A model generated the notes under the pieces. The model saw nothing but the letters and a program-made list of their open reading frames with translations. It ran no database searches and had not been told where the DNA came from. DNA of 64,000 bases from Tetradesmus obliquus (Eukaryota; Chlorophyta; Chlorophyceae; Sphaeropleales; Scenedesmaceae), in NCBI GenBank assembly GCA_030272155.1, contig CP126192.1, forward strand, positions 8,714,501-8,778,500, written 5' to 3'. This document shows, piece by piece, positions 48,501-59,067 of the stretch. The translations under genes and the position numbers were made by a program. Each line of letters opens with the position of its first letter. Position 1 is the stretch's first letter.

Positions 48501-51437
48501 TACTGTTAGCCTGGGCGCCTGCTGCATGCCTCGCAGGTCACGGCAAGCTCCAACTGCAGCGGGCTGCCGCTGCTGACGGCAGCAACTACAGACATAACAA
48601 CAGTGCCGCGCCCCACAGTCACAGTGCGCTTGGCCAGGCAGCCGCCGCCAGTGTGTGGCGGCAAGCCAGCAGTTGTGGCATACCAGTATACTGTGATTGG
48701 CCTGCAGCCTGGCCAGGACTTCGACCTGAAAGCACAGGTCGGGCCCAACTGCACAGCAAACCTGACATCCAGTGAGTAACTGGGAACCTGCAGGGCCTGC
48801 AGGACAAGTTGTCTTTCTGGAAGGATGCATGCAGAGCACATCAGCCAACATGCCAGCAGGCTGGCTGCGGGCGTAGCTGACTGCCTGCTACTAGCAGCAG
48901 ATGCCATGCTATGCAGCCTACTGGATTGTGAGCTGTGTGCAGCAAGCAACCCTGGGGCAGCAGCTGAGCATCTCTATATGCAACTGAAAGAGTTGCATAT
49001 ACTGAAAAAGTTGCAGGAATGCCATGCTGTGGAGCTGTGCCGGTCGCTCACGTTGCCCTACCGCTGCTGCCGTCGCTGTTGCTGCTGCTGCTGCTGCTGA
49101 TGCTGATGCTGATGCTGATGCAGCCCCCAGCAAGGCAAACGGCACTGCGGTTGTGACCTGCAGCGGAGCGTTTGCTCCGGGAGTGACTGTGCTTGTGGGG
49201 CTCAACATCACAGCAACCACACCAGGCTGCGGTGCAGCCACAGGTGAGCAGAGTGTGTGTGGCAGCTGCGGCACTGCGTGCTGTGGCTTATGATCAAAGC
49301 TGGCTGGCCTCGGCGTTGCACTCACCTCATGCTACCAGCATGCCAGTGGCATGGTTGATACCAGGCGGACTGAAGTAGCAAGCAGATGTGTCTGTGGGTG
49401 CATGCAAAGGCACAGTGCATGCACAGCACGTGCATTCCCTTCTGCCATGCCGGCCATGCATGCACACCATTCAAGTGTTAAAGTGTGAAGTGTGAACACA
49501 CCACGCGTAGCTCATTCATTCAGACCTTGCCCGCACCCGCCAGCATGTGCCGCACTTGCTTTGGCAACCATCCAACACCGCATTATGGTTGACCATGGTA
49601 TGCTTTGCGGACTGGGCTATCCTCTTTGTGCAGGTTCCGCGAAGGGCAACGTCTCGGTGTTGTGCTGCACGCGTGGCAGCAGCTACGCAAAGACCGGCAG
49701 CAGCACCGCCAAGGCCAACTGCTTCAAGCACGTGCGGCCAGGCGCTGCAGGGCCCCAATGCACCAAGGCACCCGCTGCCTCTGGCTTCTTCAACCGAGGG
49801 CCGGGGGCTGGCAAGCTGTTTCTTGCTCAGAACGCCAGCAGCTGCACCGATGTGGTTGGTGTTGGCAGCGTGAGGGTGTCATGCCCGGAGGGTGGTGCAG
49901 CCAAGAGGCTGCTCTTCAAGCTCGTCACTCCGGCACCGTACAGGTGAGCTAGCGGCAGGTGGTAGTTTGTATGTGCGCTGCTTTCTCTTTCGTTCTGACA
50001 GCACACTGTTGATGGAAGGCCATGTCTTTGGTCATGTGTGCTGACTGTGCTGCAGTGCTGCAGCTGCTGTGAAAAGTGCCGCTGCCGCCCTTTTGAGTCC
50101 GCCGCTTGCCACGCCATGCAGGCCAGGCCAGGTGTTTACTTGCCTTGCATTGGCAGCACGTGCATATGGCTGCCCAATGAGCTGCACTGCCGCAGTCTTC
50201 CTTATAGCTGCTGCTTCGGCCTGCGTGCTTTTGTCTGTATTGTGCGCTGGGTGTGTTGCAGCTGTCGCTGACATATGCGCTCCGCGCGTGCCGGTCCTTT
50301 GAGAGGTGCTACTGGGTGGGCTGCGCAGCGCCTGCCTGCCGACAGCGTGGCTGCCCTCTCAACTGCTGTTGCGTCTGTGCTGCTGCGTGCACTCTGCGTG
50401 TGCAGGTCCTTTGAGAGGCGCTACTGGGTGGGCTGCGCAGCGCCTGCCTCCTCAGCTGCATGCCCCGGGAGCACCCGCTGGATCCGCATCAACGCCACAT
50501 CCGCCCTGGAGTTCAATGTGACCGCCCCAGCTGGCTGCAGCTGTGCCAGCGCGTACCATGGCATTGTGGACTTTGCAGCCTACAGGAGGCTGCCGCTGAG
50601 CGCGTGCGGCAAGTGATGGATGAAGATGTCAGTAGCGGCTGCAGCGAGCTTGCAATGTTTGCGCAGTCAAGTGGCACATTTGAGTTATGCCTCTTGATGA
50701 ATTGTAAATGCATGTTGGACGCCCGAGACTTTTGAAGCTTTGCTGTACATGATATCTATACATACCGACACAGCTGGCTGCAGCTGTGCCAGCGCCTACC
50801 ATGGCATTGTGGACTTTGCAGCCTACAGGAGGCTGCCGCTGAGCGCGTGCGGCAAGTGATGGATGCACGGCCAAGTGGCACTATAGCTATAGAGAGTGCG
50901 CTCACATGTGTCACGCTTGAGTCATGCGACTTGATAAATGATTATGATTACCACCTGCATGGTGTACGTCTACGTCTTACTCTGGAGCTTTGCAACCACA
51001 TATTTGCACACAATAGGCACGCCGTTGTATGGCATGAGCTGGGCTTCAGCTTGAGCTGGATAGTCTGGTGGCACAGTGGTTCGACTTGTTGGCAAATCGT
51101 CTACAGGGAATGCTGTGTTTGCAAACGCATGTGGCATGGTTCAGCCTGATATGAACGGCTGAGCACGGAGGAGCTTTTCCAAAGGTTTTTGTGTACTTGC
51201 ACACGCATATTTATGAAAAAAGAACCATTTTATACGGCATACACATGTAACAGTTGCTGCGTTGCAGCACAACATGCATGCGGTTGAGTTTGTGCGTCCT
51301 GGTGGTACGTTTCATATGCGACAGAAGTGTCTGCAGGGAACTGCGCGCTGACAAGAGCATGTGACCTGCAGCTGCAGCCGTTCTTACCCACCCCCATCGC
51401 CACCAGTGGCCGCCACCGTCAGCCCTGTGCTGTGCAG

Positions 51438-51503
<66 letters not shown>

Positions 51504-51633
51504 AGCGTTCGGCACAGCCACGCAATTGCTGGTGGCATTGTTTGCAATGTCCTTTGGGCTACTGTTAGCCTGGCATAAGCTGGCTGGGTTGGAGGTTGTT
51601 CCAGAAGCGGGTGGTGTGTGTTTGCACAATTAG
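39561..51633 (+). CDS. Large secreted / type I membrane protein with sushi(CCP)-like modules
   Basis: Exons: 39561-39618, 40087-40410, 40780-40989, 41274-41340, 41624-41772, 42306-42458, 42730-42774, 43088-43243, 43352-43501, 43871-43909, 44286-44315, 44596-44691, 44987-45189, 45847-45996, 46346-46403, 46968-47115, 47630-47697, 48017-48114, 48537-48771, 49124-49243, 49634-49943, 50406-50612, 51378-51633. They total 3330 nt, 1109 aa, in phase. Exon 1 is a signal peptide (MQKSVIWIAAFALLGPSLLG). Exons 2-9 encode cysteine modules of the pattern NAxW-C-C-C-W-C resembling sushi/CCP domains, mostly in symmetrical phase-1 exons. The middle and C-terminal parts are unfamiliar and rich in N-glycosylation sites. 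The last exon gives a PPPSPP linker, a polyAla run and one TM helix (TQLLVALFAMSFGLLLAW). If the last intron is retained, translation stops at 50616 (1025 aa, no TM). Small exons at 43088, 43871, 44286 and 44987 are least certain. A cell-surface role is inferred. Confidence 0.7.
39778..40030 (+). repeat. Segmental duplication, left end (partner 55805-56053)
   Basis: This intron-1 sequence is ~95% like 55805-56053 by eye. Homology begins inside the last codons of the secreted-protein gene at the partner site, so a ~25-bp fragment of that gene's final exon lies here in the intron. Homology continues through exons 2 and 3 of the CCP-like gene. Confidence 0.9.
39983..40012 (+). repeat. (CCCCA)6 tract
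   Basis: Six uninterrupted CCCCA pentamers lie within the duplicated intron. The partner near 56014-56033 has only about four, so the tract changed length after the duplication. The complementary strand (TGGGG)6 can form a G-quadruplex. Confidence 0.9.
42888..43025 (+). repeat. 23-bp tandem repeat, six copies
   Basis: Six perfect or near-perfect 23-bp units, each containing the palindrome TGTGCACA, lie in the intron before the exon at 43088. Confidence 0.95.
50290..50862 (+). repeat. Copies of both edges of the CCP-gene exon at 50406
   Basis: At about 50291-50340 the acceptor edge (RSFERRYWVGCAAPA) is repeated before the true exon. At about 50767-50862 the last ~90 bases (APAGCSCASAYHGIVDFAAY... 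SACGK) are repeated after it. The downstream copy ends a few bases past GGCAAGTGATGG, which supports AA|GTGATG being a used donor. Confidence 0.85.
51439..51503 (+). repeat. (GCT)~21 tract encoding polyAla
   Basis: A pure triplet run lies within the proposed final exon of the CCP-like gene and is read as alanine, ending in GCAGCG. If it were intronic, no donor of matching phase was found upstream of it. Confidence 0.85.
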
Positions 51634-53342
51634 GTTCAATTGATGCAATAACACATACAACCACCAAGTTATATATGGCATATGCTACCTGTGTTACACA
51701 TGTGAAAGGACGCTGTGTTGCAGCACAGCATGCATGACGTTGAGTTGTGTTTCCTGGTGGTACGGAGTTTGCCAGGTTACTGAAAAAGAGTTTGCAGGAA
51801 AACCGTGTGTTTGTGGAACTTTCACAATCACATGCTTGAAGCATGTGACATGCGGGGCAGCCTGTTGTGGACTGAATGGGAAAGGGCACGCCTCCCAACA
51901 TAAATGTGTGGTTTTGCATATGTATCACTGGGTAAAAAGGATGCTGCGTTGCAGCATGATGCATACGTGCATATGTATCACTGGGTAAAAAGGATGTTGC
52001 GTTGCAGCATGATGCATACGTGGCTGCTCTGCATCTGAGGGTGATGCAGAGTTTCATCTGGCGGTGAAGGAGTCTGCAGGGAAGTATGTTTTGCAAATGG
52101 ATGCCACATGCGGGTTAGCCTGGCATGAGCTGTGTGGTTCAATGATTTATGTTTTCAAAATAATGTGCGGGCTTGCAGATGCATATGTATGGATGGAAGC
52201 ATGATGCATGCTTGTTGAATGTTGGCAGCACAATGCCGCTACAGGCAATCTGTCGTTGCCGCACTGCAGTGTTGCATCTGCTTTTTGCTGTTCCCTTCAT
52301 CGGGGCTGTCTCACAGTAGAGCACGCGTGCTCCCAGGGACGCGCGTGCCGCGCTGCTGCTGGCATCCCAGGGGCAGCCTGCAGCAGCAGGATGACGCCTG
52401 ATGCTGCTGCAAGCTTCAGCAGCACGTGCTGCACAGGCTGACCACTGGCTGGCTTGGGTAGGGGCCCATTTACTGCTGCTGGTGTTGCTGCTGGTGTTGC
52501 TGCTGATGCTTCAGCCTGTACTTGCCTGTCGACACAGTGCATGGTGCTCTGCCAAAACAGCAGCACGTTAGTACGGATCTTGAATTTGAATGTACTGGTT
52601 GCTGCTGTCTCTCGTTGGCCCCTGACTGGGGATCCCACTCCTCGTTTGAGTGGAGCATGTAACGTAATGTAATGTAAATTTGGCACGGGTGTCAGCAGCG
52701 CCGCTGTCGGATAGCTCTACACACTGTGCAATGGCATTGCAGTGCATGCACCAACTTGGTGCCCAGGGGGTTGAACCCCTGGGGTTGCTCGTGCTCGATC
52801 GAGCAACTTGCAAGAGCTCTTGTAGCAGGCACTGCAAAGAGCTTCGGCAGTACGGAGCATACTGATATTTATCCTTGACCAAACCTTCTGCATCACCCGC
52901 TATAAGTATCCTCAACGTTTGGGTTGTCACGGTGTAGGCTGCAGCAGTGCTGCAGGGTTCAACCCAAATGACCCAAAAGGTGAGTCAGCTGAAGCATGGG
53001 TACTTGCAGTCTATTTGATCACAGTGCAACTGCTGCAGGTCCAACACTTATCTTGTGTCACAAATGAGCATTTGGTGATTGACAGCCCACGTTTGAAGGT
53101 ATCATCTCGGCACATAGTACACGGTCCTAAGCAACTTTGGTGAGTGTAGCCGCTGCAAGTGCTGAATAAGTTGTTTTGTCATCTATTGAGCGCAAGCTGT
53201 GTGTTTAGGGTCGCTTTTGGTGCGCTCCTGACAGTGTCGGAGATAGTTTAAACGTGCCGATTTCGAAACCAGGCCTGTGAAACAGGCAACCGACCTGCCA
53301 TCCTGCTAGCCTTCTGTTTCTTTGTTGCAGTATTTGTTGACG
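51634..53342. other. Intergenic, diverged local repeats, no gene accepted
   Basis: Several diverged copies of a short module containing GATGCTGCGTTGCAGCA and of the TTAGCCTGGCATAAGCTG segment occur between about 50950 and 52210, including a 52-bp tandem pair at 51917-52020. A set of palindromes lies at 52749-52822. The last part should contain the promoter of the gene at 53343. Confidence 0.5.
52749..52822. other. Four consecutive perfect palindromes
   Basis: In order: CACCAA-C-TTGGTG (52749-52761), an 8-bp stem CCCAGGGG with a 6-nt loop (52762-52783), an 8-bp stem GTTGCTCG with an 8-nt loop (52784-52807), and CAAGAGCTCTTG (52811-52822). They abut with almost no spacer. Confidence 0.85.
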
Positions 53343-54357
53343 ATGAAGACGCTTCTGATGGTGCTGGGGCTTCTGCTGCCCCACCTCCTGGTTCCCCTGC
53401 AAGTGCGACCCGCACGCGTGTTGTTTGACCGTTGCGCAGTAGCTGTTTGAAACTATCAACAAGCTCTGCACATATTATTGGCGAAATGCAACTGCGCATC
53501 AACTCGGTGAACCTTAGCAGCCAGGGGCACTGCTGCACCAGCCCAGGCCCCATCTGCCTGCAGGCACACCCGCCATCTGGCAGGCACAGATCCTCTGCAT
53601 ACTGCCGCTGCATGCAGCTGCGCAGTCTTACAGTAATAGATGGATTGCAGCTGCTGTTTCTGGTACCATGTGTTTGCTCTCTACAGCTTGCTGTGGCTGT
53701 ACCCACCAGCCGTGCAGTCACTGCTGGCCAACAGTCTGTGTGCCTGCAGAGGCTGCCCTTGCATCCACTGCTGCGCAGCTTGCACCGTGTTCCCACAATA
53801 ACAATAAATGCTACTGCTATGCCACCTGTGTTGACTTGCGGCTGTTTGCGTGCTGCTGCAGGCCCGCACGCTGCACGCCAGCTGGGCTGGTGACGCCGAC
53901 GCAGCCGCGCTGCTGGCAGCGTTGCAGGCCACACCCGACCAGCGCGCCGCAGGCCCTGCCACTGAAGTGAGGCTGGCCAAGCTGTTTGTGCAGCATGCTG
54001 CTGCGTTTGACTACCGCGGCCCTGCAGAGGCAGCGCCAGCCGCCTACCTGGCAGTGTCCTATGAGATCCAGGTAAGGCATAACGGGCAGCGCCAGCAGCT
54101 GCCAGCTGCGTGCCAGGCTGCACAGCTGTCTTGCTGCCTGCTGTGCCGAAAGCTAGTCACTGCCACATACTTGCTGCGCAGTGCATACCAGGCTATACTG
54201 CTGCCTGCTGTGCCGGAAGCTGGTCACTACCAAACACTTGCTTCCTCTGGTCGGCCATGCATGTGGAATCTGCGCAGCCTGCATAGTCTGCTGCTGCATC
54301 TGCTGCATCTGCTGCATCTGCTGCTGGTGTTATCCATTCCAACCAACGCGTGCTGCT

Positions 54358-54391
<34 letters not shown>

Positions 54392-54405
54392 CCTGCTGCG
54401 CCCAA

Positions 54406-54479
<74 letters not shown>

Positions 54480-55599
54480 CTTGCAGCTGAAGGTGACTCA
54501 GGTGATGCTGGACAAGGCACTGGCCCTCATCATCAAGTGGGGCGTGAGTGGGGGACGGGGCTGAGGGGTGCAAACAAAGCTGCAGGCCTTGTACAGCCTG
54601 GTGTGCCTTTGTAGACTGCAGTTCAGGATTTTTGCAGCCAGTTACGTAACTGCTAGGGCTGCAAACAGCCCTAGCACAGCTCCAGCAGCCAAATGCGCTG
54701 CTGCACCACATCTCATGTCTGCTTGTTGCGGAAGGCGGTGGCGGACATCCTGTCTGGATCAAGCAATTGTCATCTGCCGCTGTCAATGCCAATGCCTCTG
54801 CCTCTGCCGAAGAAATAAACGTTTATTATACTCGCCTTCACACCCTGACCTCCACGTGCGCTTGCCGTCCCTCCTGCCTTGTTGCCGTCTCTCCTGCTGC
54901 CGGCTGCTGCTGTTGCTGCTGCTGCAGAAGCTGAGCCTGGTGGCTGACATCATCGGCACCTACATTGCCATACCCAACCCGCTAACAGGGGAGCAGAACG
55001 ATTGCGGCGCGAGGCTCACGACAGAGCTGGAACCCGTGATGAAGCTGCTGGTGGAGGCCAACTACACAGCGGCTGTGAAGCAGCTGGTGGACAAGTTTGT
55101 GCATGCTCCAGAGGGTGGGCAGCAGCGCTCAAGCCTGCACTGTGCACGCTGTTTTGTGCCGGCTGTGCGACAAGTGGGCCGGAGGTTGCGCCTGGCTAGC
55201 TGCTTGCTGGCTGCACATCACTTTTTGGCGGGCCTGTATAGGCTACTATATGCGACGAGGCCCTATGTTACGGAAGTCTACTGGATACCGCTCCTGACAT
55301 CGTTTGCAAATGAACCTCCAACTCGTGCTTGCCAACCGACCTGTGCACCATAATACAACTGCAGTTGTAAAATGACAACTCTCTCTTTGCACTGTTGCGT
55401 ACCACATACTACTAGCCTCTTTGCATTGCAACCCTTTTTTCTAGCAGTAACAAAACAACTCGTGACACCACCAATTCCCAATTCGCAGTTCCTTAGGCCC
55501 CGCCGTGTGAGCACAGCGCATTTAGTTTATGCATGCTGCTGGGTGGTATCCTCAACTGTGCAACAGCCAAGGGCATCGAATGCAAGCCATGCTCATCTA

Positions 55600-55645
<46 letters not shown>

Positions 55646-55838
55646 TCCGTACAAGTACCTGGGCACGTGCGCACCAGACCTGGCCGCGGTGCTGCTGTCC
55701 CTGGCCGGCATGACCTGCCCTGAAGCCGGCTACCTGGTGGCCCCTGCTGACGTGGCAGTCAACGCAAGCATCCCTGGGCCATCCGGTGTGCGCTTCGGCC
55801 TGAAAAACTGCTGCCTCAACATGCTGACCGTAAAGTGA
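53343..55838 (+). CDS. Secreted protein of unknown function
   Basis: Exons 53343-53402, 53862-54071, 54487-54543, 54928-55114 and 55645-55838 total 708 nt, 235 aa, in phase. Exon 1 encodes a clear signal peptide (MKTLLMVLGLLLPHLLVPLQ). The mature part is largely helical and Ala/Leu-rich (LHASWAGDADAAALLAALQA; EVRLAKLFVQHAAAFDYRG; KVTQVMLDKALALIIKWG). The C-terminal third contains five cysteines (NDCGARL, GTCAPDL, MTCPEAG, NCC). No family was recognised. An alternative reading of exon 1 as an acidic C-terminus of an upstream gene was considered and set aside. Its stop codon lies at the exact edge of the duplicated CCP-gene segment, so the 3' UTR would be duplicated CCP intron sequence; the first TGTAA (56708-56712) falls between paralogue exons. 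Confidence 0.72.
54407..54478 (+). repeat. (TG)36 microsatellite
   Basis: An uninterrupted TG dinucleotide run of 72 nt ends 8 nt before the acceptor of the exon at 54487. It follows a CTG run, so the intron end is built of two different microsatellites. On the plus strand it can favour Z-DNA. Confidence 0.97.
55603..55640 (+). repeat. (CTG)~12 tract abutting an acceptor
   Basis: A CTG run directly precedes CCAG and the exon at 55645. Confidence 0.9.
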
Positions 55839-56108
55839 CGTGGTGATTGCACATTGACATGGTAAAATGGTTTACAAGGCACATGAAACTATCACACCAA
55901 GCAGTTCCCTCCAGGAGAAGCCCAGCTGTTCGGTCTTATGGGTTGTCACCCGCATCAACTGGCCCATGTGCTGCCACTGGGGGCGATCACCCCGCCACCA
56001 TGTGCCTGACGCAGCCCCACCCCACCCCACCCCATGCCCCTCGTCTCCTGTTGCACGCCCCTTGGTGACTGTGATCTTGTACCGTATCTTGCTGACATCT
56101 GCATGCAG

Positions 56109-57843
56109 GAGTAGCAGGGGCGCCTGCTGCAGCAGGCTCTGCTGTGAACGCAGCGCACGTCGAAGCGCTGCAGGGCGGCGCTGCACGCACACTGTCACAG
56201 TTTGTAGGCTGCCTGTGGACCAGCCTGCCAGCCCTGCCAGCTAATGCACAATGGAGCTCCGCCTGCAGGCAGACTACCGGTGAAGCATTACCCGGCACCA
56301 GCTGTGCCGCTGAGTGCCTTCCTGGGTTCAGCGCAAGTGGCAGCCGCAGCCTGACGTGTGTCAGTTACAACAACAACCCGCCTTGGGTCCCAGGCACCGG
56401 CGCGCAGGACCTGGCATGCACAGGTATGCAACTGCTGTGACTGAACAGCATGCAGCGCTGCGCTGCCGCACTCACCCTCTGTGGCAGGCTGTGGCATGCA
56501 TGCGGATCCATATGGATCAGTCGGGCACAGAGACGCCCTCTTTTATCTTGTGTAACAGAGAGAGGGCTTGCAGTCTGCTGTGCCGCTGGCCTCGCGCGCT
56601 ACTGTGTCAGAAGGCTGTTACCTACTCTTTGGCATCACTGCTGTAGCAAGCAAGCGGTGACATTGCCTGGTGCTTCCCTAGGCAGCAATCAGCAGGCTGC
56701 ACCTGCATGTAACCCCACTGCTGGCGACCTGTCTGCTGCTGAAGTGTGCTGATCCGCATGCTCAACCGCTGCACGCACACTCTCTCAAGTGGCCGGTTGC
56801 CCGTGGACCAGCCTGCCAGCCCCTCCAGCCAACGCACAGTGGAGCGCTGCCTGCAGGCAGACTGCCGGCGATGCACCCTCTTTGACCAGCTGTGCGGCTG
56901 AGTGCCTTCCTGGGTTCAGCGCAAGCGGCAGCCGCAGCCTGACGTGTGTCAGCAACAACAACAACCCGCCTTGGGTCCCGGGCACCGGCGCGCAGGACCT
57001 GACATGCACAGGTATGCTAATGCTGTGATCAAGCAGCATGCAGCGCTGCGCTGCTGTAGTTCGCCTCTGTGGGCAGGCATGGAGCAGTGCAGCCGCGAAT
57101 CACCCACTTGTATCATCTCTGAACAACAGAAGGCTTGTAGCGTGCTGTGCCGCTCTCCTCATGCGGAACTGTGTCACAAGGGTTTTGAAGTACTCTCTGG
57201 CATCACTGCTAGAGCCAGCAAGCGGTGATAGTGCAGCAAGTGGCATGTATCCCTCTTGCTTTTTCAAGGCAGCAACTAGCAGGCTGCGCCCTGCACCTGG
57301 CCCCCCGGTTGGCTCACTAACTGCCCCCCCCCCCCCCCCCCGGCATGTTCTAACACCCACGCGCAGCTGCTGCCATGTTGGATGGGTTTGCTGCAGCCTG
57401 CTCAGCCACCCCCAGCAGTGCCCTGGGCTTCACTGTGCCAGCTGATGCAATGTGCGCATGCAGCGGCCTGTGCTAACACGATACAACCGCTGCCATGACA
57501 TCTGGGTGCTGCTGCAGGCTGCTCAGGCACCCCTGGCGGCGCCCTGCCACCCAATGCAGTGTGGGACTGCGCGCAGAACCCTGCCAGCCTTCCGGGATCC
57601 ACATGCAGTGCAGTGTGTCAGGCCAACTACGTCCAGGTTGGGAGCTGGTCCTCGCTGTGTGCTTTCGCCCCTGGGGGCCAAGCATGGCAGGCGCCAAGCG
57701 GCAGCGGCGTCACATGCACACTGGGAGGTGCGGCTCCGCGCTGCCTGCAAAGGCAGCAGCAGCAGTAGGATTAGCAGCAGCAGCAGTAGCAGCAGCATGT
57801 ACACCTGCAGTGTCGCAGCAGAACCGAATCCACGCTTACGTGT

Positions 57844-57879
<36 letters not shown>

Positions 57880-58995
57880 CCAAATCCAGGATGCTTGCAG
57901 TTCTGGCAGCAGCAGTGCCTCCAGGCCTGTTGATGACGGCAGCAGCAGCAGCTATACGCACCAAGGGGTGGATTTTAGGCTGCCACACGCGAAGCAAAAC
58001 TTTATTGTTGATAGACAGACGGCTCAGCTAGCACCTCAGCGATGCTTCTTGGGCCCTTGTTGCGCACCCGCGGCACATACTGCTCTGTATGTACTGCGTG
58101 CTTTCCGTCCACATGCTTTCCGTATCATTGCTTCCATCATCATCACCGCCTCACCTTGTCCAATGTCATGCTTATCCCACTTCCTGCTTGCTGCACGTAG
58201 CATGTATGCAATGTAATTGGTAAGTTCAACTTACACAGTAGTACTAGTACTGCGCGCTGCAATAAACTTTCTCAAAGGTATGTTTTGCGATGTTCGCTGA
58301 CAATGCCTGCAAGATAAAACGGCTGAAGCTCAGCATGCAGTTCAGTGGCACGCCATTTCTGCTGCCGAGCCTGCCAGCGGCTTATCATGGTGGTACCACC
58401 GGTGTACACATGTTATCGCAAATGTTGATTGAAGGAATGAATTTGAGGCTGCTGCTGGTTCTGCTACTTGCATCGCACTTGGGTGGGTCCACAGTGGCAG
58501 GAGTTACAAGAGCACAGCATGGCCAGGCAGGCGCCGGAAAGCTGCTGCACCCTCAGGAAGGCCTGCAAGCACAATGGCCTGCCAGGAGCCTGCACCAGGC
58601 AACACCTTCAGCAGACAGCCTGCAGCAGGCACTGCAGAGGATGATGGCAGTGCCTTTTGCCACTCCTCGCTCAGTGCTGGCGCTGGGACACAAAGGCCTG
58701 GAGCCAGACACGCTGCGCAACTGGCACTTGTTGGCACGCAAGCTCGCCACGCCAGGTGAAAATGTAACAATAGTGGCCTTTGGGGGCTCTCTGACGGTTG
58801 GCTACATTGAGCATAAGCAGGCCTGGAAAAACTCACTGGAGGGCAGCTGGGTGGAGCAGCTGCTGGCCTGGCTCAAGGTGGGGCGCACTACAGATGTCAT
58901 ATTATCCAGCCGAACATTGTTCAAAGGGTTGATGCATAGACAGCTCGCCACTTTATGAAACTGCTGCGGGCGCTTGTATGCAAGCAGTGCTAGGT

Positions 58996-59067
<72 letters not shown>

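Noticed and set aside
52297..52686. Minus-strand ORF ending ...VQHVLLKLAAASGVILLLQAAPG
   Set aside because: Composition is low-complexity Ala/Pro/Gln from CTG repeats, with no homology and no partner exons.
52868..52930. Minus-strand TLRILIAGDAEG, similar to the start of CWF19-like proteins
   Set aside because: Only about a dozen residues match, no ATG precedes them, and no later exon of that family was found within the next kilobase.
52955..53430. Alternative plus-strand gene end reading GFNPNDPK plus an acidic FVDDEDASDGAGAS tail
   Set aside because: It needs a 24-nt microexon and has no upstream exons, while another frame of the same DNA gives a signal peptide in phase with four good exons.
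53248..54123. 291-codon minus-strand ORF
   Set aside because: It is the antisense shadow of exons of the secreted-protein gene on the plus strand.
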